Both the position numbers and the translations under genes were made by a program. A stretch of 64,000 bases of DNA from Porphyrobacter sp. CACIAM 03H1 (GTDB lineage: Bacteria; Pseudomonadota; Alphaproteobacteria; Sphingomonadales; Sphingomonadaceae): contig NZ_CP021378.1 of NCBI RefSeq assembly GCF_002215495.1, positions 2,604,764 through 2,668,763 on the forward strand. Direction: 5' to 3'. The notes under the pieces are model-generated. The model saw only the letters and a program-made list of their open reading frames with translations. It made no database searches and was not told where the DNA came from. Below are positions 18,419 through 28,390 of the stretch, in pieces (the stretch's first letter is position 1; each line of letters starts with the position of its first letter).

Positions 18419-18433
18419 AAAGGAGGTGATCCG

Positions 18434-18490
18434 ATGTCTCATGGTTCAGTAGCGAGGTCGGTGAAGATCCCTACGGAGCATACTCGGTAA
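18434..18490 (+). CDS. 18-aa mini-ORF behind a full anti-16S Shine-Dalgarno
   Basis: ATG TCT CAT GGT encodes MSHGSVARSVKIPTEHTR and a TAA stop. AAAGGAGGTGATCC at 18419-18432 is exactly complementary to the standard bacterial 16S 3' tail over 14 nt, one base before the ATG, giving AGGAGG with 7-nt spacing. The peptide is basic with no run of a single amino acid, so it is not a classical attenuator for the downstream ilvE. A hairpin at 18515-18533 and a strong terminator at 18543 follow. It could be a leader peptide, a small protein or part of an RNA that engages ribosomes. Confidence 0.5.
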   Translation: MSHGSVARSVKIPTEHTR

Positions 18491-18542
18491 CTTCCGCCTG
18501 AGTAAGGCTACGTGAGCGGCGCTTCCGGCCGCTGACCATGTC

Positions 18543-18579
18543 AAGGGCGTTTCCTCCGACGGGCAGGAAACGCCCTTTT
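18543..18579 (+). terminator. Rho-independent terminator of the mini-ORF transcript
   Basis: AAGGGCGTTTCCT and AGGAAACGCCCTT form a perfect 13-bp stem around a 9-nt loop, running into TTTTC. It closes the transcript containing the mini-ORF well before ilvE. Confidence 0.88.
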
Positions 18580-18589
18580 CATTTCTTGT

Positions 18590-18801
18590 TTTCGTGCCCG
18601 CCTCCGCGGGCACGTCCTCGGCGAGCTTCCTTCGCTTCGCTTCGGATCGCCTGCGGCTCGACCGCGTGGCCTCGCGGGCCTTGCGGCCCGGTGATCCTCC
18701 CTTTCAGCGGAGGGGGACCATCCGCAGGATGGTGGAGGGGCAGGCAACATGGCCCCCAAAGTCATCTTGCTCTCGTAGGCCCGCAGGATTAGGCGCGTTC
18801 C
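18590..18801. repeat. Intergenic GC-rich hairpin element upstream of ilvE
   Basis: No gene is seen. The segment consists of successive inverted repeats: GTGCCCGC/GCGGGCAC near 18597, CCATCC/GGATGG near 18718-18732 and flanking CCTCC/GGAGG. It looks like a mosaic intergenic repeat of the type scattered in sphingomonad genomes. No second copy was noticed in this window. Confidence 0.4.
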
Positions 18802-19878
<1,077 letters not shown>

Positions 19879-19881
19879 CCA

Positions 19882-20241
19882 ATGGGCGATCCGTCCCGTC
19901 GGCACTGGTGGCGTGAGGCTCTACCCGTGCTAGCCGTCCTGGCTATCGCCATGGCGGGCCTTGGCGCAGTGTCCGCATACCGGAGCAAGGAGCTGCCGGC
20001 GCAAGCCCCCGACATCGTCTTCGGCAAGCTTCAAGCATTTCATCCCGGCGGCAGCCGCCATTTGCCGGACGGCCCCTATCTTCTGGTGGCCTTTCCGGAC
20101 GGGAAGTTGCGCTATCTCCGGATCGGTGACCGGGATGATCGCGGCTGCCGCACCGGAAGCCGGGTTGCGATCGAGCGGCGCGGGACGCGTCTCTCGCTGG
20201 CCCCCACGGTGTGCCCCGATTCACAGGACCGGACATGGTGA
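19882..20241 (+). CDS. Hypothetical membrane-anchored protein
   Basis: 119 aa. A single N-terminal transmembrane segment (about 13-33, [17 protein letters not shown]) is followed by a small periplasmic domain with two cysteines (CRTGSR and TVCPD) that could pair. The family is not recognised. It starts 3 bp after ilvE and its end overlaps the trhO start by 7 bp, so it appears to be translated within an ilvE-trhO-GST unit. Confidence 0.6.
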   Translation: MGDPSRRHWWREALPVLAVLAIAMAGLGAVSAYRSKELPAQAPDIVFGKLQAFHPGGSRHLPDGPYLLVAFPDGKLRYLRIGDRDDRGCRTGSRVAIERRGTRLSLAPTVCPDSQDRTW

Positions 20242-21065
20242 GCCTCGACAGCCGATCCGATGCTGGCCTGCAGGTTGCCGCGCTCTACCAGTTCACGCGC
20301 TTCGACGATCCGGCCGCCCTTCAGGGCCCGCTGCTGGCGGTGTGCGAGGCGCACGGCATCAAGGGCACGCTGCTGCTCGCGCGCGAGGGGATCAACGGGA
20401 CGATTGCGGGCATGCCGGAAGCGCTGGATGGGGTGCTAGCCCACATCCGCGCGCTGCCGGGATGTGCCAACCTCGACGTGAAGTTCTCCTCCGCGCCCGC
20501 GATGCCCTTCGGCAAGATGAAGGTCCGTGTGAAGCGCGAGATCGTCACCATGGGCCAGCCCGACATCGATCCCACCCTCAGCGTCGGCACCTATGTCGAC
20601 GCGCAGGACTGGAACGCGCTCATCGCCGATCCCGATACCGTCGTGATCGACACCCGCAACGATTACGAGGTCGCCATCGGCACCTTCGCGGGCGCGGTCG
20701 ATCCCGCCACGCCGTCCTTTCGTGATTTCCCCGCCTGGTTCCGCGACAACCGCGAGGCCCTGCTGGCGGGCAAAAAGAAGGTCGCGATGTTCTGCACCGG
20801 GGGCATCCGCTGCGAGAAATCGACCAGCTTCCTGCGCGCGGAGGGCGTGGAGGAGGTCTATCACCTGCGTGGAGGGATTCTCAAATATCTCGAGCAAGTC
20901 TCTGAAAGCGATAGCCTGTGGCAGGGCGAGTGCTTTGTCTTCGATGAACGTGTGAGCCTCGGCCACGGCCTTGCGCAGGGCACCCACTCGCGCTGCCAGC
21001 CCTGCGGACGGCCTTTCCCGATCGGGGGAGCGTGTCCGGTATGCGGCCCTGCCGCGCCCGCATAA
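20235..21065 (+). CDS. trhO: tRNA uridine-34 hydroxylase, rhodanese family
   Basis: 276 aa from the ATG at 20235. The N-terminal acylphosphatase-like domain contains [19 protein letters not shown]; the rhodanese domain has the catalytic Cys187 in [12 protein letters not shown]; the C-terminus carries a Cys-rich tail ([18 protein letters not shown]). TrhO makes 5-hydroxyuridine at tRNA position 34 using oxygen. It overlaps the preceding hypothetical gene by 7 bp and the next gene by one base (TAATG). Confidence 0.94.
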   Translation: MVSLDSRSDAGLQVAALYQFTRFDDPAALQGPLLAVCEAHGIKGTLLLAREGINGTIAGMPEALDGVLAHIRALPGCANLDVKFSSAPAMPFGKMKVRVKREIVTMGQPDIDPTLSVGTYVDAQDWNALIADPDTVVIDTRNDYEVAIGTFAGAVDPATPSFRDFPAWFRDNREALLAGKKKVAMFCTGGIRCEKSTSFLRAEGVEEVYHLRGGILKYLEQVSESDSLWQGECFVFDERVSLGHGLAQGTHSRCQPCGRPFPIGGACPVCGPAAPA

Positions 21066-21697
21066 TGACGCTGCCGGTCCTCTACTCTTTCCGCCGGTGC
21101 CCCTACGCCATGCGGGCGCGGATGGCGCTGTGGGTGGCCGGCATCATGGTGGAGCTGCGCGAGGTGAAGCTCGCCGCCAAGCCGCCCGCGCTCCTCGCGG
21201 CGAGCCCCAAGGGGACCGTGCCGGTGCTGGTGCTGGCCGATGGACGGGTGATTGACGAAAGCCTCGACATCATGCGCTGGGCGCTCGGGCAGAACGATCG
21301 CGAGCATTGGCTGGCGGGCGCGGATCCTGCCCTGATCGCCGCCAATGACGGGCCGTTCAAGCACCACCTCGACCGCGCGAAATATCCAGGCCGCTACGAG
21401 GAGGAGCACACCGCCACCGATCACCGCGCTGCCGCCCTCGCCCTGCTTGCCCCGCTGCAGGCACGGCTGGCGGAGGCACCCTACCTGTGCGGCGACAGGC
21501 GCAGCCTCACCGACATCGCGCTGCTGCCCTTCATCCGCCAGTTCGCCGCGATCGACCCTGCATGGTTCGCCGCACAGGCCAATCCCCGCTTGCAGGCTTG
21601 GCTCGACGAGTTGCTGGCATCCGATCTGTTCGCCGCCGTCATGCCCAAGTTCGCCCCTTGGAAGGAAGGCGACGCGCCGGCGCTGTTCGGGCCCTAA
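21065..21697 (+). CDS. Glutathione S-transferase family protein
   Basis: 210 aa. The N-terminal thioredoxin-fold domain begins LPVLYSFRRCPYAMRARMAL, with CPYAMR the active-site turn as in omega-like or glutaredoxin-2-like GSTs; SPKGTVPVLVLADG contains the cis-Pro. The helical C-terminal domain includes the N-cap motif SLTDIALLPFIRQF. The start codon overlaps the trhO stop. It ends in a 4-bp overlap with the convergent lysR gene. The substrate is unknown. Confidence 0.88.
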   Translation: MTLPVLYSFRRCPYAMRARMALWVAGIMVELREVKLAAKPPALLAASPKGTVPVLVLADGRVIDESLDIMRWALGQNDREHWLAGADPALIAANDGPFKHHLDRAKYPGRYEEEHTATDHRAAALALLAPLQARLAEAPYLCGDRRSLTDIALLPFIRQFAAIDPAWFAAQANPRLQAWLDELLASDLFAAVMPKFAPWKEGDAPALFGP

Positions 21698-22587
21698 CCG
21701 GCCAGCCCCGCCCTGAAGGCGTCCACCAGCCAGCTTGCCGCAGGCCCCAGCCGCGTATCGCGCCGCCATAGCACGCTGAGACGGTAATGCGCGCCCGGTT
21801 TCTCCGGCAGGTCGAGCTCCACCAGCGTGCCTGCCGCCAGATCGCCCGCCACCATCCCGCGCGGCATATTGCCCCAGCCGAGGCCCTCTTTCAGCAGCGA
21901 ATGCTTCGCGCCGAGATCCCCCAGCCGCCAGGTCAGCGGCGAGAGCACCGAGAACTCGCGCCCCTCGGTCAGAGGCGAACGGTCGGTCAGCACCAGTTGC
22001 AGGTGGCGGCGGCTCTCCCCCGGCTGCACGCCTGCGCGCGCCAGCGCGTGCGAGGGCGCGGCGACCGGCACCAGATCGAGCTCGCCGACGGCCTGCCTCT
22101 CCAGCATCGGATGATCGCCGATCACCGGCCCGCCGAGCGCCAGATCGGCCCCGCCCTCGATCAGGCAGGCGGCGACCGCGCCCAGCCCCTCGATCCGCAT
22201 GGTCAGCGCACAGGTCGGAAACATCTGCCGGAAGCTCCCGAGGACATGCGCGGTGATCTCGCCCGGCACCATCACGTCGATCACCAGCGTCAGCGACGGC
22301 TCCTGCCCGGCATGGAGCGAGCGCGCCTTGGCGAGCAAGGCATCGGCCGCATCGGCGATGGCGCGCGCCTCGGCCAGCAGGCCCTCCCCCGCCGGTGTCA
22401 GAACCGGGCGGCGCGAGCCCTCGCGCTCGAACAGGGTCAGCGCGAGCTGCGCCTCGAGCTGGGCGATGCCGTAGGAGATCGCGGAAACCGCACGCCCCAT
22501 TGCCTTGGCCGCGCCGCCGAAGCTGCCGGCTTCCGTGACGGCGATGAAGATGCGTAGCTGATCGAGGGAGGGTTCACCGAGCTTCAT
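21694..22587 (-). CDS. LysR-family regulator divergent from a pirin gene
   Basis: 297 aa from the ATG at 22587 (MKLGEPSLDQLRIFIAVTEAGSFG written in parts: LysR helix-turn-helix from SLDQLRIF through AVSAISYGIAQLE). Upstream in-frame Met codons exist, but one lies inside a palindromic operator, so the later start is preferred. The C-terminal domain is the standard effector-binding fold. The gene is divergent from pirin and azoreductase genes, which suggests control of a quinone or electrophile response. Confidence 0.87.
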   Translation of the reverse strand: MKLGEPSLDQLRIFIAVTEAGSFGGAAKAMGRAVSAISYGIAQLEAQLALTLFEREGSRRPVLTPAGEGLLAEARAIADAADALLAKARSLHAGQEPSLTLVIDVMVPGEITAHVLGSFRQMFPTCALTMRIEGLGAVAACLIEGGADLALGGPVIGDHPMLERQAVGELDLVPVAAPSHALARAGVQPGESRRHLQLVLTDRSPLTEGREFSVLSPLTWRLGDLGAKHSLLKEGLGWGNMPRGMVAGDLAAGTLVELDLPEKPGAHYRLSVLWRRDTRLGPAASWLVDAFRAGLAG

Positions 22588-22593
22588 GTCATC

Positions 22594-22614
22594 ATGTTCA
22601 GATAACCCGAACAT
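22594..22614. promoter_or_regulatory. LysR-type operator between lysR and pirin
   Basis: ATGTTC and GAACAT are perfect inverted half-sites separated by 9 bp, and the core TTCAGATAACCCGAA fits the T-N11-A LysR box. It lies 7 bp upstream of the lysR start and about 80 bp upstream of the pirin start, a typical autoregulatory position. Confidence 0.6.
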
Positions 22615-22694
22615 CTTGGCAAGTTTTATCGCACTTATCCGCACGAACCGCATGGCCTATCTGGCGTTCACACTCTTGAGACAGGAGACACGCC

Positions 22695-23396
22695 ATGATC
22701 GAACTCAGGCCCTTCAACACCCTCGGCGCCGCCAACCACGGCTGGCTGGACGCGCATCATCACTTCTCCTTCGCAGGCTACCACGATCCGGCGCGGGTCC
22801 ACTGGGGAGCGCTGCGCGTCTGGAACGACGATGCCATCGCGCCCAAGAGCGGCTTCCCCACCCATCCGCACAGCGACATGGAGATCATCACCTATGTCCG
22901 CACCGGGGCGATCACGCACCGCGATTCGATGGGCAACGAAGGCCGCACCGAGGCGGGCGACGTGCAGGTGATGAGCGCCGGCAGCGGCGTCGCGCACTCC
23001 GAGTTCAACCTCGAGGACGAGACGACCACGTTGTTCCAGATCTGGATCATCCCCGATGCGCGGGGCGGCCAGCCGAGCTGGGGCGCGCGGCAGTTCCCCA
23101 AGGAGACCCGCAACGGCGCCTTCGTGCCGCTGGCGAGCGGCGCGGCGAACGACGATGACGCGCTTCCCATCCGGGCCGATGCCCGGGTGCTGGGCGCGAC
23201 CATCAAGGCGGGCGAGAGCGTGACCTACACGCCCCGCTCGGCGGATCGCCACCTCTACCTCGTCCCCGCCACCGGCAAGGTGCGGATCGACGATGTCGAG
23301 GCGAACGCCCGCGACGGCGTGGCGATCACGCAGATGGACAGCGTGACCATCACCGCGCTCGAAGACAGCGAGGTCGTGCTGGTCGACGCGGCGTAA
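22695..23396 (+). CDS. Pirin family protein (YhaK-like)
   Basis: 233 aa bicupin. The N-terminal cupin holds the metal-site motifs: HHHFSFAGYHDP, FPTHPHSDMEIITYV and the His in TEAGDVQVMSAGSGVAHSEFN. Bacterial pirins can have quercetin dioxygenase activity or act as redox-sensing cofactors. GGAGA lies upstream of the ATG. Together with the azoreductase that follows it forms a likely operon under the divergent LysR. Confidence 0.92.
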   Translation: MIELRPFNTLGAANHGWLDAHHHFSFAGYHDPARVHWGALRVWNDDAIAPKSGFPTHPHSDMEIITYVRTGAITHRDSMGNEGRTEAGDVQVMSAGSGVAHSEFNLEDETTTLFQIWIIPDARGGQPSWGARQFPKETRNGAFVPLASGAANDDDALPIRADARVLGATIKAGESVTYTPRSADRHLYLVPATGKVRIDDVEANARDGVAITQMDSVTITALEDSEVVLVDAA

Positions 23397-23486
23397 GGCC
23401 AACCCTCCCCCCGGAGCCGGCCGGTTCCCCCACCCCCTCTCCCCCCGGCCGGCTCCACCCCCCTCCCCCTTCAAGGACACACATCG

Positions 23487-24083
23487 ATGAGCAACATCCT
23501 CTACATCACCGCCAGCATCCGTTCGGAGGCCGACAGCATCTCGCGCGGCCTCGGCCAGCGCCTCGTCGATGGCCTCGCCGCCCGGAACGGCGCCAGCGTC
23601 ACCACCCGCGACCTTGCCGCGAACGACCTGCCCTATGTCAGCGCCGAGCGTTTTGGCGCGAACCTCACCCCCGCCGCCGATCGCACTCCGGAGCAGGCCG
23701 AACTCGCGCGGATCGCCGACGAACTCATCGCCGAGCTGCAGGCCGCCGACACCATCGTGATCGCCTCGCCGATCTACAACTTCGGACCGCCCGCCACGTT
23801 CAAGGCCTGGGCCGACCTCGTCGCCCGCGCCGGCACCACCTTCCGCTACACCGCGACCGGCCCCGAAGGCCTGCTGACAGGCAAGAAGGCCTATATCGCC
23901 ATCGCCAGCGGCGGCACGCCGGTGGGCAGCGAGATCGACTTCATGAGCCGCTGGCTGACCTTCTTCCTCGGCTTCCTCGGCATCACCGACGTGGAGATCG
24001 TCGCCGCCGACGGGATCATGGGAGAAGGCGGCGAAGCCAAGATCGCCGCGGCGCAGGACGCGGCGCTGAAGCTCGCGGCATGA
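23487..24083 (+). CDS. azoR: FMN-dependent NADH:quinone oxidoreductase / azoreductase
   Basis: 198 aa flavodoxin-like protein. ILYITASIRSEADSISRGLG is the FMN phosphate-binding N-terminus, and IVIASPIYNFGPPATFKAWAD is the classical AzoR motif. The family reduces quinones and azo dyes with NADH and protects against thiol-reactive quinones. It follows pirin by 90 bp. The gap is C-rich and contains an inverted GGAGCCGGCCGG/CCGGCCGGCTCC pair that could act as a processing or attenuating hairpin. Confidence 0.92.
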   Translation: MSNILYITASIRSEADSISRGLGQRLVDGLAARNGASVTTRDLAANDLPYVSAERFGANLTPAADRTPEQAELARIADELIAELQAADTIVIASPIYNFGPPATFKAWADLVARAGTTFRYTATGPEGLLTGKKAYIAIASGGTPVGSEIDFMSRWLTFFLGFLGITDVEIVAADGIMGEGGEAKIAAAQDAALKLAA

Positions 24084-24202
24084 CATGGGCGGGGGGGGCG
24101 GCCGGCAAGGATCGCACCGCCCTCCGCTCACCCCGCCCTGCCCGCGCCAGGCACCTGTCAGCCCCCCGCTCGCGGAAGGTTTCATGTTCAACATGGGCCG
24201 TG

Positions 24203-25105
24203 TCAGATCTTCGGCCGCATCAGCTGCCACTTGAAGATCGTTCGGCTCGGACGGATGACGATGATCGCCACTCCGACGAGCGCCATGATCCCGCCGACGA
24301 TCAGCGGCCAGTGGATCGTGTCCCCCGTCAGCCAGGTCCCGAAGGCGATGGTGAGTAGCGGGGTAAGCAGGGTCAGGGGCACGACGAGGTTGGCGTCGTA
24401 GGTCTGGAACAGCCGGAAATAGGCCGAGTGGGCGCCGACCGAGACGACCAACCCGGCAAACAGCACGCATCCCGCCGCCGCCAGCGGGGCGGCGCTGAAC
24501 GCCTCCCACTGCCCGCTTTCCAGCGCCAGCGTGGCGGGGAGCATGACCAGCAGCGAAGCGAGCCCGGCCCAGGCCTGCAAGGTCACCGATTCCACCTCCA
24601 GCCGCTTGACGAAGACCGAAGCGAAGGCCCCCACCAGCACGCCCGCGAAGGCGAAGCCCAGCCCCACCGGATCGCCCGCCTCCGAAGGCGCGCCGATGGC
24701 AAGGCCCACGCCGCCCAGCGCCAGCGCCATGCCCAGCCCGCGCCGCCAGCGCACCTCCTCGCCGAGGAAGATGATCGCGAACAGCACGGTGAGCGGCGCG
24801 CCCGAGAGGTTGACGATCCCTACCGCCGAGGGGCTCGCGGTCTGGAGGCCGATGAACTGCAAGCCGAAACTCCCGCCCGTGATGGCAAAGCCGATCGCCA
24901 GCACCAGCGGCAGGCGGTCGGGTCTCTGGCGCAGCAGCAGCGGGAACAGCACCGCCAGCACCGTCGCCGATCGCAGCACGGTGTAGAACAGCGGCGGCAG
25001 GCCAAGCGTCGAGACCGCGATCTTGCTGACCACGACGTTCATCGCCCAGGCGACATTGCAGAACAGCATGATGCCGAGCGCGGAGAGGGGCAGGCTCCTC
25101 GGCAT
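24203..25105 (-). CDS. DMT-superfamily (EamA) transporter
   Basis: 300 aa with about ten transmembrane helices in two EamA repeats; MLFCNVAWAMNVVVSKIAV starts repeat one and GLGFAFAGVLVGAFASVFVKRLEVE starts repeat two. Members export amino acids, nucleobases or other metabolites. Its ATG overlaps the nadE stop (TGATG), so it is translationally coupled to nadE. The substrate is unknown. Confidence 0.9.
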   Translation of the reverse strand: MPRSLPLSALGIMLFCNVAWAMNVVVSKIAVSTLGLPPLFYTVLRSATVLAVLFPLLLRQRPDRLPLVLAIGFAITGGSFGLQFIGLQTASPSAVGIVNLSGAPLTVLFAIIFLGEEVRWRRGLGMALALGGVGLAIGAPSEAGDPVGLGFAFAGVLVGAFASVFVKRLEVESVTLQAWAGLASLLVMLPATLALESGQWEAFSAAPLAAAGCVLFAGLVVSVGAHSAYFRLFQTYDANLVVPLTLLTPLLTIAFGTWLTGDTIHWPLIVGGIMALVGVAIIVIRPSRTIFKWQLMRPKI

Positions 25106-27183
25106 CAGGCGGGAAGGTCGTTCGCCACCTCGTCGGGCAGGCCCTGGCGCAATTCCTCGCGCCACACGGCCGCCACCGCATCGGAGGGCGCGCGCCAGTC
25201 GCCGCGCGGGGACAGGGCGCCCGCCGAGGAGACCTTCGGGCCGTTGGGCAGCGCGGACCGCTTGAACTGCGAAAAGCCGAAGAAGCGCGCGCAGAACTTG
25301 TCGAGCCAGCGGGCAATGGTGGCAAGGTCGTAGGCGTTCCTGGCGCCCTCGGGGAAGCCCGCCGGCCAGAGGCCGCTGCCCGCCTCCTTCCACGCGTGCC
25401 ACGCCAGGAAGGCGGTCTTGGTGGGCCGCTGGCCGAAGCGGGTGATGTGGTGGAGGAAGAAGTCGTTGAGCTCATAGGGCCCGACGAGGCTCTCGGTCGA
25501 TTGCATGGCCCCGTCCGCGCCCGGGGGCACGAGTTCCGGGCTGATCTCGGTCGCGAGCACATCGCCCAGCACCTGCCCACAGGCGTCGGTGAACTGGCCC
25601 GTCGCGATCACCCAGCGGATCAGGTACTGGATCAGGGTCTTGGGCACGCCCGCGTTGACGCCGTAATGGCTCATGTGGTCGCCCACGCCATAGGTGCACC
25701 AGCCCAGCGCCAGCTCGGAAAGGTCGCCGGTGCCGACGACGAAGCCCTTGTGCTGTCCGGCGAGGCGGAAGAGGTAATCGGTCCTCAGGCCCGCCTGGAC
25801 GTTCTCGAAGGTCACGTCGTGGACCGGCTCGCCATCGGCGAAGGGGTGGCCGATGTCCTCCAGCATCTTCATCGCGGCGGGGCGGATGTCGATCTCGCCC
25901 GCGGTGATCTCCATCGCCGCCATCAGCCGGTGGGCATTGGTCTTCGTCCCCTCCGACGTGCCGAAGCCGGGCATGGTGTAGCCCCGGATCGTGCTCCTCG
26001 GCAGGCCCAGCCGGTCACAGGCCTTGGCGGCGACGATCAGCGCATGGGTGGAGTCGAGCCCGCCCGAGATGCCGATCACGAGGCTCTTGCTGCCGGTCGA
26101 CTGCATCCGCCGCATCAGCGCGTCGACCTGGATGTTGAAGGCCTCGTAGCAATCCTCGTCGAGCCGTTCCGGCCGGTCGGGCACGAAGGGAAAGCGCGCC
26201 ACCGGGCGGACCAGGCCGATATCGCCCGCAGCATAGGCGTGCTCGAACACGACCTTGCGGTAGGTGTCGTCCGGCCGCCCCGCCCACTCCGCCGCGTCGG
26301 CGAAGGTTTGGTTGCGTATCCGCTCGGCGGCGAGACGCTCGGTGTCGATGTCGACGATGGTGAGCTCGCCCGACCGGTCGAAGCGTTCGGACTGCGCCAG
26401 CAGCGCGCTCATCTCGTAGACCACGCCCTGCCCGTCCCACGAAAGGTCGGTGGTGCTCTCGCCGTGCCCGCTCGCCGAATAGACATAGGCGGCGATCGCG
26501 CGGCTGGCGCTGGAGCGGCAGTGGAGGTGGCGGTCGTCCGCCCGTCCGATGGTGACGGGCGACGCAGAGAGGTTGCACAGGATCAGCGCCCCGGCGAGCG
26601 CGGCCTGCATCCCGGGCGGCACGGGCGCCCAGAAATCCTCGCAGATCTCGATCCCGAAGCGGAAGCCGGGCAGGTTCGCAGCCGCGAAGATCAGATCGGT
26701 GCCGAAGGGCACTTCCTCGCCCGCCACGGCGATCCACAGGTCGGTGCAGCCCCGCCCGTGGGCGAAGTGGCGCTTTTCGTAGAATTCGCGGTAATTGGGC
26801 AGGAAGCTCTTGGGCACCACGCCGAGGATCTGGCCGCGGGCGACCACCACCGCGCAATTGTAGAGCTTGTCCCCGCGCTTCAGCGGCGCGCCCAGCACCA
26901 GCACCGGCGACAATTCGGCCGAGGCGGCGACCACCTCGGCCAGCGCCTGCTCAACCCGCTCGATCAGCGCGTGCTGGAGCAGCAGGTCGTCGATCGCGTA
27001 GGAGGACAGGGTCAGCTCCGGGAAGACCACCAGATCGACGTTCGCCGCGTGCGCCTTCTTCGCCTCGGCGAGCACGCCGGCGGTATTGTAGGCGACATCG
27101 GCGGTGCGGCTGCACGGGGTCGCCGTCGCCACGCGCACGAAGCCGTGTTCGTGCATGTCGAAAAAGGGGTGGGCTTCGCTCAT
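25105..27183 (-). CDS. nadE: Glutamine-dependent NAD+ synthetase
   Basis: 692 aa two-domain enzyme. The N-terminal nitrilase-type amidase (about 10-290) has the catalytic Glu in VVFPELTLSSYAI, Lys in GVVPKSFLPNYREFYEKR and Cys in FGIEICEDFWAP. The C-terminal ATP pyrophosphatase domain has the P-loop GISGGLDSTHALIVA. It amidates deamido-NAD using glutamine-derived ammonia. The coupled DMT transporter follows directly. Confidence 0.96.
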   Translation of the reverse strand: MSEAHPFFDMHEHGFVRVATATPCSRTADVAYNTAGVLAEAKKAHAANVDLVVFPELTLSSYAIDDLLLQHALIERVEQALAEVVAASAELSPVLVLGAPLKRGDKLYNCAVVVARGQILGVVPKSFLPNYREFYEKRHFAHGRGCTDLWIAVAGEEVPFGTDLIFAAANLPGFRFGIEICEDFWAPVPPGMQAALAGALILCNLSASPVTIGRADDRHLHCRSSASRAIAAYVYSASGHGESTTDLSWDGQGVVYEMSALLAQSERFDRSGELTIVDIDTERLAAERIRNQTFADAAEWAGRPDDTYRKVVFEHAYAAGDIGLVRPVARFPFVPDRPERLDEDCYEAFNIQVDALMRRMQSTGSKSLVIGISGGLDSTHALIVAAKACDRLGLPRSTIRGYTMPGFGTSEGTKTNAHRLMAAMEITAGEIDIRPAAMKMLEDIGHPFADGEPVHDVTFENVQAGLRTDYLFRLAGQHKGFVVGTGDLSELALGWCTYGVGDHMSHYGVNAGVPKTLIQYLIRWVIATGQFTDACGQVLGDVLATEISPELVPPGADGAMQSTESLVGPYELNDFFLHHITRFGQRPTKTAFLAWHAWKEAGSGLWPAGFPEGARNAYDLATIARWLDKFCARFFGFSQFKRSALPNGPKVSSAGALSPRGDWRAPSDAVAAVWREELRQGLPDEVANDLPA

Positions 27184-27250
27184 CGCCTTGGCGTCTCCTG
27201 GTCGGGCGCGCTGTAACGCGCCGCGGGCGCGCTGCCTAGGGTCCAGCCCT

Positions 27251-28273
27251 TCAGCCAGCGTCCTCCGCCAGATAATCGCCCGCCGTGCCGCATTCTTCCA
27301 GAAAGGCGATCAGCCCGCGCTCGGCCCGGGTCAGCCAGCGGGTGCGGCGCGGGAGCCTCAGGCCCTCGCGCCATGCCGCCTGCCCCTCGATCCGCGCGAT
27401 CACCGCCGGATGGACGTAGGAACTGCGCGCGATCGCCGGGGTGTTGCCGAGGCGTTCGGCGACGTGTTCGAGCATCTCCTTCATGCGCACCTCCCCGGGG
27501 CCCTCGGCCAGCTTCTCGAAGGCAAGGCTGCTCGCGTGGAAGGTGCGGAAATGCTTGGCGGAGAAATCCTCGCCCATCGTCTCGCGCAGATAGGCGTTGA
27601 CGTCGGCCGAGGCGACGGGGCGCAGCACGCCCCCGTCGTCCTCGTAACGGAACAGGTGGTCATCCTCCCCCTCCCCGGCCAGATCCTGCATCCGCGCCAC
27701 GGCCCGTGCGAGGCGCCCGTCGACGAGATCGAGCTCGTGCTCCTTGCCGCCCTTGCCGACAAAGCACAGCATGATCCGCCGCGCGCCGACCTCGGCATGG
27801 TCGGCCCGCAGGGTCGTCGCCCCATAGCTCTCGTTGGTGCGGGCGTAGTGCTCGTTGCCGATGCGGATCGCCGACAGGTCGAGCAGACGCACCACCGCCG
27901 CCAGCGCCCTTTCGCGGGTCACGCCTGGCGCGCGCAGATCGGTGTCGACACGCCTGCGGATCAGCGGCAGACGCTTGCCGAAGGCGGCGCAGGCATCGTA
28001 TTTCGCGCTCTCGCGCGCCGCGCGGAAATCGGGGTGGTAGCGGTACTGCTTGCGCCCCGCATCGTCATAGCCGGTGGCGAGGATGTGGCCGTTGGCGGCC
28101 GGGCAGAACCATGCGTCGGTGTAGGCCGGGGGCAAGGCGATGGCATTGAGCCGCCGCCGCTCCGCGGGATCGCGGATCAGCGCCCCGCCGGGATCGTAGT
28201 AGGCCCAGCCCTTCCCCGCCCGCCTGCGGGTGATGCCGGGCAGGTCATCGTCGACATAGACCAGCTTTTCCAT
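27251..28273 (-). CDS. Type IB DNA topoisomerase (poxvirus/bacterial type)
   Basis: 340 aa from the ATG at 28273. The catalytic pentad is visible: Arg137 in LSAIRIGNEHYA, Lys174 in FVGKGGKEHE, Arg243 and His246 in KHFRTFHASS, and nucleophile Tyr286 in SSYVHPAV. The N-terminal DNA-clamp domain covers about 1-90. It relaxes supercoils through a 3'-phosphotyrosine. Bacterial type IB enzymes are accessory and sporadic. It lies 67 bp after nadE in gene order but is probably separately expressed. Confidence 0.94.
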   Translation of the reverse strand: MEKLVYVDDDLPGITRRRAGKGWAYYDPGGALIRDPAERRRLNAIALPPAYTDAWFCPAANGHILATGYDDAGRKQYRYHPDFRAARESAKYDACAAFGKRLPLIRRRVDTDLRAPGVTRERALAAVVRLLDLSAIRIGNEHYARTNESYGATTLRADHAEVGARRIMLCFVGKGGKEHELDLVDGRLARAVARMQDLAGEGEDDHLFRYEDDGGVLRPVASADVNAYLRETMGEDFSAKHFRTFHASSLAFEKLAEGPGEVRMKEMLEHVAERLGNTPAIARSSYVHPAVIARIEGQAAWREGLRLPRRTRWLTRAERGLIAFLEECGTAGDYLAEDAG

Positions 28274-28390
28274 TGCAAAGCGAAATGCGCAGGGCAGCCG
28301 CGATGTTCCATCTTGAAGCCCGGCCCCGCGCGCGCCAGCTTGGGGATCGCGACGGCGCGCACCCTGCTCGCGCCGAAAGGAGAATGTCTC

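Noticed and set aside
18434..18490. ilvE attenuator leader peptide
   Set aside because: The peptide has no cluster of Leu, Ile or Val codons, and its transcript ends in a terminator more than 200 bp before ilvE.
22668..25580. A 970-codon minus-strand frame over pirin, azoreductase and transporter
   Set aside because: It spans three supported genes in other frames and has low-complexity composition.
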